DNA of 64,000 nt. Origin: Entoloma clypeatum (Eukaryota; Basidiomycota; Agaricomycetes; Agaricales; Entolomataceae). A program made the translations under genes and the position numbers. Location of the stretch: contig OY751486.1 in NCBI GenBank assembly GCA_963565915.1, positions 3,224,001 to 3,288,000 of the forward strand, in the 5' to 3' direction. Of this stretch, positions 30,001 to 39,965 are shown in pieces. The notes beneath the pieces were generated by a model, which saw only the letters and a program-made list of their open reading frames with translations, made no database searches and was not told the origin of the DNA. Positions within the stretch are counted from its first letter, which is position 1. Each line of letters begins with the position of its first letter.

Positions 30001-31406
30001 ATGGGCCAAAGGACCTTCGAGGTATCGACATCTTTCTCTGACTCAACGCAATACCGCAACACTGATCTCGGCGGGGACAGAGCGTGCCCGGTTTCTTCGC
30101 ACAGAGCGATTCCGACACTTGGATGCTATCACCTGAGCACCGCCAAATTCTCGGCACTCAAGCCCCCCAACGAGTTAAAAGGCTTCAACTTAGATGCACT
30201 GAAAACTTCTTAGAAGTAAGACCCAACTATCTATTGTTGATTTCGGTTCCTCATCTTCATCGGCAAAGTTCCCTCCAGGTTTTGGACTGCTGGACAAATC
30301 GCCGGATCGGTGGTACAAGCTTTTCGCGCATATGGCCAACCTCAATCGGGAAGCAAGGCAAGCGTACGACACGGGGCAAAGCTTGTTCCTAGTGTCGTAC
30401 AAGCTTATCCTCCTTGGGAGGCATGGCCAAGGGTATCGTCTGTATTTTTTCTCTCTTCTAAATTTCCCGATGCTAAGGTGGATAAACCGAAGATAACGTT
30501 GGCGAAGATAAACACCAGGAGGATTGGGAAAGGTGAGTGCCCCTGAATGCATACGACCGAAAATGCACAATATCGAGCAACGAAATCTTCAGCTACTGGG
30601 GGAAGCAGACAGGCGACGAGAAGATCACTTGGGGACGTACGTACACCCTCAGTCACGTCGCTCCTGCCCTCATAAAGTCGTGTTTGACTTGACCCTCAGC
30701 CGACGCGGAACTAACGCCCCTGGGAAAACGTCAAGTAGAATGCGTGAACAGACACTGGAAGATCGAAAGGGCTTGCGGCCTCCCTCCCCCAGGACAGATC
30801 TACTGCAGTCCTCTGACTCGTGCTCTTAACACGTGGGAGATCACCTTCAAGGGAATTCTACCACCCAACGTGGGGCCCATCGTTCTTGAGGTAAACAGTC
30901 TGGAATTCATTGTCTTTTTCGATTCACGAGTTCAAGTGGGTTGATATGAATAACAGAACTGCCGCGAAACAATTGGCGTATTCACTCCTAACAAGCGCCG
31001 GACGCGGTCGTACATTGAGGGACGATTCCCAAACGTTGAGATAGAGAACGGGTTTACAGAGGAAGATACCCTTTGGGGCCCGACGGAGCTGGAGACGGAC
31101 GCTCAGGTCGTGGATCGCGCGAGGTGTGTTCTGGATGTGATTTTTAAGAACGACGAGCCATGTGAGTGAATGTTCTTGCACTCTTTCCCGTGGTATGGTT
31201 ACTGATGGACTCGAGCTTAGTTGTTTCTGTTACAGCACATGGTCTCTTTATAGGTGCTTTCTTGACGGCGCTTGGGCGTGAATTTGATTACCCAGAAACT
31301 GGTGGTAAGTCTCAGCTTACACTACTGTGGCTCGATTTCTCAATCGAGGTGGTGTGTCATTGTAGGTGTATTTCCAGTCATAGTTAAATCGACCTGTACC
31401 CTCTAG
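30001..31406 (+). CDS. Histidine phosphatase superfamily (phosphoglycerate mutase-like), multi-exon
   Basis: Branch 1 histidine phosphatase. Exon 1 30001-30021 (MGQRTFE), intron 30022-30080, then VPGFFAQSDSD. An exon near 30269-30440 reads FGLLDKSPDRWYKLF and carries the catalytic LLGRHGQG. Then SYWGKQTGDEKITWG, intron 30637-30699, exon 30700-30890 (DAELTPLGKRQ, YCSPLTRALNTWE), intron 30891-30956, exon 30957-31161 (CRETIGVFTPNKRR), intron 31162-31220, exon 31221-31304 with the second catalytic motif SVTAHGLFIGAF, intron 31305-31365, last exon to TAG 31404-31406. Splicing between 30120-30270 and 30440-30560 is not resolved; the usual HN after RHGQG is not obvious, so a damaged middle is possible. 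Substrate unknown. Confidence 0.8.
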
Positions 31407-31869
31407 CCATGGCCAGTGTCGGTTTCAGGGGACCATATATTTTCTTTTCGATATCAACACAGTACATTGTATGTTATGGATACTAGAATTTCGATTCTAC
31501 TTGCTTTCCCCCCAACTTGTCCTTCTATTGATTGTGACTCAAGTTGCTTCAACACCGCAATGTTGATCCATTCTAGGAGATGAGATGAAAAAATTGACGG
31601 CAGAAAAAAATTGGATTCAAACCAAATTCAAACATACATGGGCTCAATACAAAATGACTTAGATAAGTTGGTATGGAAAGCAAGATATTAGTGCTTGAAG
31701 GTCATGTAATTATCCCCGCTCATGGTCGCGTGTTCTGAGAATCAGACGAATGCTAAAGTAACGGCGGATTGGAAATTTCCATCCCGGATGGCTTGATTTG
31801 GAGGCATCAGCAAACCCCGATTTTTGACAGTAGCAAATGGTAGTAAACACACCCAAACTTGTAGTGACC
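31407..31869. other. No gene seen
   Basis: AT-richer 3' region of the phosphatase gene, followed by the body end of the SINE-like repeat. Confidence 0.45.
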
Positions 31870-32165
31870 TGTAGAATAGGAGGACCCCCGAAAATACCCC
31901 CAGCACCCTGAGGCATCGTCCAGATAAAAATTGGCCAAATTTTGGCACATGCCTCAGCACCGTCCGGATAAGAATTGGCCGGGTTTGGGCGGAGGCCCTG
32001 AGGTACCCTTCCAGATAAAAACCCGATGGGCCCCTGAGGGCCTGTGACCTGTCCAGATAAAAAACCCTTGTGAAGGGTTCGAACCCTCGAACCTGGAGGT
32101 CAGAACGCTGGGCATTGGGTGCAACTCTAACACATAGACTAAACAACTACACGCTAGGTTTAAAC
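31870..32165 (-). mobile_element. SINE-like repeat with tRNA-type promoter boxes
   Basis: On the minus strand a tRNA-like head has A box TAGTCTATGTG (32141-32131; one mismatch to TRGYNNARNNG) and B box GGTTCGAACCC (within 32086-32075) at tRNA-like spacing. It is followed by a body with repeated TTTTTATCTGGA words and GGGGGTATTTTCGGGGGTCC. The body recurs near 46190-46400 in the other orientation without the head. Boundaries are approximate; no target duplication found. Confidence 0.6.
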
Positions 32166-32359
32166 TGTAGACAACAGACTATCTCCGGACGACTCGAACT
32201 TATTCAAGCAACTCAAGGCCCGTTTGCACAATAACCCCCCTCTTCCTCTAGTGGTGGTCGAGCCCTCAAAGCTCCATCGCTTGCTAGATCGACCAGGATC
32301 GACACCCAATCTGTCGCAAAACCCCCCGTCTCCCTTGATTGGCCAGATTCTCCAGCCGA

Positions 32360-34578
32360 TCGCACTCAATCGTCCTCTCCCGCACCAACTGGTAAGGCTG
32401 AGGAAATACGTCTCAGGCAGAAGGCTCGCAGGTCTGCCCTTGGATCTGTCAGCCCCGTGGAAGGTAATCCCACTGGTAGCTGGGCAGAAGAACTGATCGA
32501 CGTCGACACTCTTCCAGATGTCAGCCAGATCATCTCTGTGGGGCCTCTAGCCCCCACTCAGACCGTTTACAGCAGCGACATACCCTTCAGTGGGTGAGCC
32601 GAAGCAGCGAGGCACTCTTCCATCATGCTCCCCGCTAACGCCGGCCTCGTAACGTTCCAGACCGTCCCGGATTACATACTCAATAATCTGAAGAACGATC
32701 TTATCCCCAGTGAGTTACAGATTAACATGGCAGGTGACAGCGAGGACAACCTCGTTGCGATGTGCTTGGCTCTCAAAACTGTCGGCGAGGCTATCGATTT
32801 CGGTCTGGCCTCTGGCGGCACCCTCACTCGGCTCAACACAGCCACCATCTCTGCTGCCGTCATTTCATTGGCACAGCGGGTCATCATTCGAGGCATCACG
32901 TGAGACGCCGTCGCTTCTGATGGAGTTCTCAGAGATGAGTTCTTCATGCTTTTCACTCTCATGGGCGATAAACTTGGCTTTAGCCTTAACAGCGACGGCA
33001 ATACTACGTCCCCCCCCCTCCGCCTCCGACACCCGCCTCCCAAGGCAAAGGTAAATCTAAGGCCCCTCCTCTCCCCAACCCTCCCACCACCTCACAGGCG
33101 GCGGACGCCTCCATGTTGGACTCTTGGTGTGTCCACAAATCCCCCGCCCCGCCCAAAGCTCCCAGCTCTGGCAAGGCCCCGATCTCGCACATCACCAAGG
33201 GTTTACCCTTGGCGCCTGCCCCAGCAGCACAGCCTTCCAGGGGTTTACCCTTTGGAACGGTCAAGCGAGCCCCCCGGATTGACGACACGTCGGCATTCCC
33301 GCCGTTACCGCCCAAGGGACCTGCTTACAACAGGGCTCCTAGGATGTCCTATGCCAACAAAGCCAAGAGTGGAGTACGCGCCGCGCCTACGGGCAAAGCG
33401 CCTGCAGAAACTGGAGGCGACGTTCCTACCCTGAAGACTCCTGCGGCTCCTAAGCCCAGAGTGTCCTCGACCACTAAGGGCGCCAACAGGCGCTTTGTCA
33501 TGATATCGAGCTCTGAATGGGCTCTTTTCAAGAAACGCGACGAGGTTCACAAGGCTGCTCTTGAAGCGCTTGCAAATCTCAACTCTCCTCTCTCCCTTGA
33601 GGCTGCTGACTTATGTCCTGAAGGATTGAGGATGAAGACTATCAGTTCCACCGGTTGGGTCGTCCCCACCGATGTTGAACTCACCAACATTGGCAAGTTC
33701 GTCGAACGCTTGCTTGAAACCGACGATGTGGAGATTAACGTCTATCTTCCGACATCTAAATCCTTCCTGAAGTTGACCGGCGTGCCCCGCGTCCTCAACG
33801 ATGAACCCATTTCGTCTGAGGCCATATCACGAAACACTGCTTCGCAGTCATGAGGAAACGAGTTGTCCTCACGTCCGCTGCCCGAATCGTCACATACTCC
33901 AAAACTGCGGATACGTGCACGGTTTACTTCGATGTTCAGGATACCCAGAGCGGGGCCACCCTAAACACCCTTATCAAGACCAAGATTTGCTGGAACGTTG
34001 AAGCGAACTTTAGGCCCTCCCCCATCAGACAGGCGGACAAACGCATTGGCGTTCCCCTCTGCAGAAACTGCTTCCAGTGGGGACATCAGATCCGTGACAA
34101 TGGAACTGGCTGCCCCTCTAGACCGCAACTCTGCTCCGCATGTGGTGGCCCTCACCATGTCGACAACCACAGATATCACGCCCCTTGTTGCAAGGGCGTG
34201 CCCAAGGCCAACCCTCCCATTGCCCCCACCCCTGCTGGGCAGCCGTGCGATCATGCTCCTAGGTGTCGCAACTGCGGTGAAGACCACCGCTCTGACTCCA
34301 CTATCTGCAAGTTCTGGAAGAACCGCTTCGACCCCTCTTTCCACCGCAAGGCCTATGACAAGGCTGCCACGAAAGACGCATCCCACAAGGCAGCCAAGGC
34401 TGCCCGCCCCTCCACCACGACGGCGGCCAAGGTTGTAAACCTTGTCCCCACCGATCGTAATCGCTTTGAGGTTCTGGATGGTATGGAGGACGTCGCGCCT
34501 ACAGGACCTGAACCAGAACCCACGCAAACTGCCACAACTAGTGGGACCAGCCCCTCCGATGGCGTTGTTAATGGTTGA
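32360..34578 (+). pseudogene. LINE ORF1 (nucleic-acid-binding protein), broken
   Basis: Pieces in several frames: AEEIRLRQKARRSALG near 32400, a helical part at 32625-33000 with TGA near 32901, a Pro/Lys-rich linker and a globular part at 33113-33853, and the zinc-knuckle part 33850-34578. The last has CCHC-type motifs (CRNCFQWGHQIRDNGTGC, CSACGGPHHVDNHRYHAPC, CRNCGEDHRSDSTIC). The ATGA overlap at 33850 is most likely a frameshift within one original ORF. ORF1 proteins of LINEs coat the RNA. Confidence 0.8.
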
Positions 34579-36865
34579 TACAACCGCAGCGCCTGACGTG
34601 GACGAGCTGGTCTCCCTTAAGTTACGTACTCATAATGTTTGGAGAACTAATGCTATCATTGAATCTTTCCTTGTTAGACACAATGAAGATATTGATATCT
34701 ATTTTGTACAGGAACCTGTCAAGTACCTTGCCCGCCACACCGTTTCCACCTCCTCCAAGAGTGGATCCCCTATCTACTCCTATCCCCGAAACCCATCCTG
34801 GATATGCTCAGACGCTTCCACGGCCGACTCGTCAGCCCGCATGGTAGCCTACTTCAACACTAACATCGCGCATTTGCGCCCTGTTCTATATCACGAATTT
34901 GACGCCCCAACCGACATCCAAATCTTATCTTTATGGCCCACCAAATCTCGGCAGGTCTTCCTCATCAATGTGTACTCTGACGCCTCTGGGTCGGCCATTA
35001 AATGGCTTACTCGGAATGCTCACACACTTCCCTCCCCCGTCGTCTTTCTTGGCGGTGACTTCAACTGCCCGTCCGCTCTCTGGGACGCTGCAGTTCCCTA
35101 CGCCTCGAGTCTCTCTACTGATCTCATGCACGTCGCCTCTTCCCTGGACCTCACGCTCAGTGGAACGAATACTGACCCTCCCACACGGATCCTGGACAAC
35201 CCCCTGCACTGGCCCTCCATGCTTGACCTCGTCTTCCTCCCTGCCTCCAGGCCAAGGAAGTGCAAACGCTTCTTGTGTCCCTTCGAACGCGACACTTCTG
35301 ACCACGTCCCCCTGACCGTCTACCTGCCCTCCACCCTGTACCAGCCGTTGGTCCAGCAGATCGTTCCCCTAAAAACCTATGAAGACTATGTCGCAGGTCT
35401 CTTAGTTGCCTTTAGCGTGGTCCCCGACTCCTATGCCTCGGCCCAGGATGTCGAGACTGCAGCTACTAACCTCCAGACAGCCCTTTCTGAGAATTGGGAC
35501 ACTCACTCTTGCCCAGTCAAAGGCGCAGGATCGCACTCCCACTCGTGGTGGAGCGAGACCTGCGACTTAGCCAGGCAAGTGTATCTTGACACCAAATCTC
35601 CCGTCGATTATGGCAATCTTTGGACGGTAATCCGCGTGGCCAAACAAGAATTCTTTGAAGATAGAATCGAGACCATTGCCCTCTCCCAAAAAAACCCCTG
35701 GTCCCTCATGGACTGGCACAAGCCCCGTCACTCAGACCCCCTTGCAAATTTGAAGGGGGCCAATGGTGACGTTCTCCACTCTTCTAACAACATGTTTGAC
35801 GCTTTTGATAAGGCCTTTCATACGCCTCCTCCGAATTCTCCTAAGATGGATATCCTCGACGAAATCCCACAAGAACCCACTCGCAACTGGATACCAATTA
35901 CGGGTCCCGAGATCATCTCCCTTGTCCTCAAGTGCAACCCCAAATCTGCCCCTGGTCCGGACCATGTATCATGGGCTCTCCTCAAGCGTCTCCTCCAGAA
36001 AGATGAAGTGTTGACACGCATCACAGTCCTAGCTAATGCCTGCATAGATTACTCTTGCTGGCCTGCAGCTTTCAAAACCTCTGTCACGGTTATCATACCG
36101 AAACCTGGCAAAGAAACTTACGATAAACCCAAGTCGTTTCGACCCATTGTTCTCCTCAACACGGTGGCAAAGATTATTGAGAAAGTCATCACCAATCAAA
36201 TGCAATTCAAATGCGCTAAGTACAGCCTTGTCCACCAATACCAATTCGGCGGCCTTCGCTATAGATCTACAACTGATGCTGGCATCATCATAACACACAG
36301 AGTCCGGAATGGATGGGCGAAGAAACGTGACACGGGGGTCGTGGCCTTCGACGTTGCGCAATTCTTCCCTTCTCTGGACCATCAATTCTTGTTAGGAGTA
36401 CTACGGCGGCTGGGGTTTTCAGCCGCCTTGAGTAAGTTCTTCGAATCATATCTTCGTGGACGGTCTACTCGTTTTGTCTCAGGACAGAATGTCTCAGACC
36501 TCTTCGAAATCCTCTTTGGTGTGGGTCAAGGCTCGGCGCTCTCCCCCATCCTTTCCGGCATCTATCTTTCGCCGGCCCTCAGAATCTTCTACAGCCATGG
36601 ACACGCACAGTACCTGGATCTTTTCTCCTTCGTAGACGACAGCATGCTCATCGCCCAGTCTTCTGACCTTGACGCTATCGGCTCCCACCTGCGGGCTGGC
36701 CGAAAAGCCATTGACGGCATCCTCATAGACATGGGGCTGGCCACTGAACCGACGAAAGATGAACTCATGTTCTTCACCCGAACCGTCTCTCCATCATACC
36801 CTATCGTTCGACTACCCGGTCAACCTCCCCTCCAAGTCAAGCCCTTTTGGTGCTACCTCGGCTTC
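34571..36865 (+). pseudogene. LINE ORF2, N-terminal part: endonuclease and reverse transcriptase
   Basis: The ATG overlaps the ORF1 stop (ATGGTTGA). EEP endonuclease: LKLRTHNVWR, FVQEP, LGGDFNCPS, LDLVFLP and the catalytic SDHVPL. Reverse transcriptase follows: SAPGPDHVSWALLK, FRPIVLLNTVAKIIEK, VVAFDVAQFFPSLDH, GVGQGSALSPILSGIYL and the active-site FSFVDDS. Open until the codon for YLGF at 36865, where copy I begins. The rest of the protein resumes at 44177 in frame (FFDRCLTFNEH). The predicted peptide past 36865 in the open frame is LTR read-through. Confidence 0.92.
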
Positions 36866-37232
36866 TGTTACAGACTTACCAGTTTGTATGTTATGCAGTT
36901 TTCCCTTGCATTGTACCTTCGTTATTTCTTTGACTCATCGGACCACTTATTCATTTACTGTTACTCTACCATTCTCCTTTAGTATACTTCGCTCCTGCGC
37001 TGACTCGCACTCCGCAGTCGTCTGACTCACTTCGCACTGCCTTTCCGCAGTTACTGACTCATCCGCACTGCCTTCCGCAGCTACTGACTCACTCGCTACC
37101 GCTCGTAGCCAGTACTATATAAACCCCATGTACCATAGCTACATTCCTTAGATTTAGCAATCACTTTGCTCTTCGCCTTTCTACTTCCTGCATACTCTGC
37201 CTGAACCTTGGAACGGTTTGTTAAGCATAACA
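36866..37232 (+). repeat. 5' LTR of copy I (367 bp)
   Basis: TGTTACAGACTT... to ...AAGCATAACA. TGACTCA at 36931, 37023, 37055 and 37085; TATATAAA at 37116-37123; AGATTTAGCAA at 37150-37160. It lacks a unit of about 21 bp (CCGCAGTAGGGATTACTCAG-like) that the 3' LTR has. Confidence 0.93.
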
Positions 37233-37234
37233 AG

Positions 37235-37245
37235 TTGCTAAATCT
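37235..37245 (+). promoter_or_regulatory. Primer-binding site of copy I, self-priming type
   Basis: TTGCTAAATCT, 2 nt past the LTR, complementary to 37150-37160. Confidence 0.78.
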
Positions 37246-37253
37246 CGTTAGGT

Positions 37254-38021
37254 TTGCCCAGAGCAAAGAGAGCAACTACCAGACGAGTCAAGACGTCGCG
37301 CTTCTTTGAAGACTTCACCAGTAACCCATTCAGCACGCCAAAAGCCCGACAGGAGGAGCTAAGTCCTCGAGACAGTATCGATTTTACACTCATCCAGCAG
37401 TACATCGAATCGGAGATCCATCGCATCCTACAGCAGGTGCTTGACGAAGAACTAGACAACGACGAGCATCGCCCCCACGGCGAGATAGCAGAGAGCATCC
37501 ATCTTGCTCGGCAACACCAGATCGCGTGTTACAATGCCCGACAGAACGAACTCGAAAGTTTTCGCGTTCAAGAAGGACCTCAGACAGGTCGGATCACAGA
37601 GATCAGAGAGTTTATCGGTGTCCAGACAACCGTTATCAGAAGATTGATTAGGACGCTCACGTCGAGACGTCCCAGAGCCACATCATCACGTCTTACTCGA
37701 AGCAGCAGATCTACGCCCACTTCACCACCGAAGAACAACAGACCGAGTACAACCGCTGGGCACAAAACGAGAGACTTGACCCCTTCTCAAGACCAACAGA
37801 CGCGCAGGAACAGAGATTCCTTAGAGATTTACAGAGGAAATACTCTGAACGTTTTGCCACCGATTCCGCCGACGAGTCCCCTGACGAATTTACTTTTGAC
37901 TCCGCGCAGTCAGATATCGAACAGACGCCTAGAACAGGGACTCATTTTCAATCCTTACCTGTATCCCGAACCCCATCTTCATCCCAACAACCCGACTCCT
38001 CTTCTCCTCAGCAGACTCTAA
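37254..38021 (+). other. ORF0 of copy I (255 codons, no ATG)
   Basis: Open from just after the primer-binding site, first possible codons non-ATG, overlapping gag in another frame from about 37691. The peptide is largely conserved with the A copy (RFFEDFTSNPFSTP, TLIQQYIESEI, DNDEHRPHGEIAESIHLA). The function is unknown. Confidence 0.45.
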
Positions 38022-39965
38022 ACATGGCAGAAGCTCCGGCTGTACAAACAATGGATACATCCAAGATCATCAAGGATCCTGGGATGTTCAAGGACAGATA
38101 CACCTTCGGCGAGTGGTGGAAAGCCACCAAACTATACATCAGGTTCCAAAAGAGCCTCACAGATGATCAGAAGATTCTTGCAGTACTATCCCGCATGATG
38201 GAAGGGTCTGGCAGGCACTGGGCCAGTAACAAGTTAGATGCTCTTGCTGTTGACAACGAGAACATCACCTGGCTAGGTTTTTCCAATGATATCGCCACAC
38301 GATTCTCCATCGCCAACAAATCGGTCGCTGCCAAAGCAAGACTCAAAGTCCTGAAACAAGAGAAACACACCGTTGACGAATTTTTGGATGAATTTGAAGA
38401 GCTCTTGAAGCTGTCAAACCTTGGCGAAGAAACTGGGAAATACATCCTAGAGAAGAATGTCAACCGCAGAATCTCTGAACAAGTGGCCAGCGATGGCAAG
38501 ACGTACACCGATTACGCAAAGGAGATTCAAAACAAGGGATGACAGATGGAAGGACACGCACTGGTCATCCGAGGTGGCGGCGACATGCGCACCGGATCGG
38601 GTACCACTTATGGTGGTCAGGGCAAGGCCATGGAGATCGACAAAGCAGGAGTAGCCCGTTGCTACAACTGTCAGCGCTTCGGTCATCTGGCTAAAGACTG
38701 TAGCGCTCCAAAGAAGAAAGATGGTCGCAAGTGTTTCAACTGTGACCAAGAAGGCCATATCGCGCGCAACTGCCGCAAGCTGAAGAAGAACTCTGGAAGG
38801 ATTAGGAAGGTGTCCGAAGAAGATGTTGAGAATGATGAAACCACAATCTTAGAAGCCGATGAAAAGCGAGTTTGTGACGAGCGCCGAAAATGCGAGAGAC
38901 TCTGGTCAGAGCTCTACAAACACCTCAAACACCCAACAACACTCTCAACAAATAGTTCTAGGGGTGGTGGGAAAGAACCACTTATTTCGTAAGTAGGTTT
39001 GGTTCGTTTGCCTTTGTAGAATATCAACTCGCGAGCGCGCGTCGATATTCTGAGTGTAATTCAATAATATAAAATTAAGGAATTGGATTTTTGTCACGGA
39101 GACGGTTCACTGAGCGCACAGAGCTAAGAGACAGAAGAGGGGGCCTCGTTCTAATCTACTGTACATGGCAGGAAACTACGGGCCTTTATACACAGAGAGC
39201 ATTCAAAAATAAATAAAGTTTATCACAAGTAAATGTCCAAAATCAAATAGGTAACTAATTTAATAGCCTTCCGAAGCTTAATATATGTTATTTCCATAAG
39301 TTTTCCATTCGTCGAGAGGGTTATGGACCCTAGCGGAGCGGAGTGTTGTCAATGCGTCCACGCGCGAGCATTCTAGAGCGCCGCATCAATATTGATCGGG
39401 ACGATCAAATCCCCGGTTGCCATCGATCAAGGGTCCGAAGTGTCAGGACCGGATCCTGTCCATCAAAAGCGATCAACGACCCCGTTTCCAGGGTGCATTC
39501 TATTTCCGGTAAGTTCACATGGCTCGGCATCACGGCATCAGTGATCGGCCGCCTTGTTCTGTGATGCGTTCAGTACAGTGCGTCGCGTTCGAGATAATAA
39601 ATCCCCCATGCCTCCGATTGTATATATATAGTAATAGTCAATGGATAGGGTGATAGACCATAGAATATTGGTATTAATGTTGGGTCCCCTCAATGGTCTT
39701 ATCCATTAAGAATAGAATTATTGTGTCAAGTCTATGGTTAAGCCCTCAGAATGTGACTGTTCCCATGATCATGACTAAAGGTGGTCCAGTGGTATGTAGA
39801 CTCTCTAGGTAGCCAGTAGTACCATCAGTTCCAATAGAATGTGTTTAATGGGAGCAACATTATATTCTTTTATTGATAAAAGTGTGGGATTTATGCATTT
39901 TCATGCACAGCCGCACAGCGGTCGTATCACCGACGAGAAGGATTTTCCCGAAGGGTCCGATTAAA
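37691..39965 (+). pseudogene. gag: Copy I gag, broken and interrupted
   Basis: Start codon is ACG where A and G have ATG (37691). The capsid region is open from 38024. TGA at 38540 stands where CGA is expected (NKGRQMEGH). Two intact zinc knuckles follow at 38658-38785. Gag is cut near 38868 by a 1.06-kb insertion and ends after it at DEKDFPKGSD (39930-39965). Confidence 0.88.
38869..39929. mobile_element. Foreign 1.06-kb insertion in gag of copy I, type unknown
   Basis: Absent from A and G. The flanks CCGATGAA and CCGACGAG could be an altered 8-bp target duplication. Near both ends GAAAATGC / GCATTTTC occur in inverse orientation. It is AT-richer than its host and has no ORF of note (73 codons at most). 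Perhaps a non-autonomous DNA transposon; not proven. Confidence 0.55.

Noticed and set aside
33850..34578. Separate zinc-knuckle gene with its own ATG
   Set aside because: The ATGA overlap lies inside a normal LINE ORF1; better explained as a frameshift.
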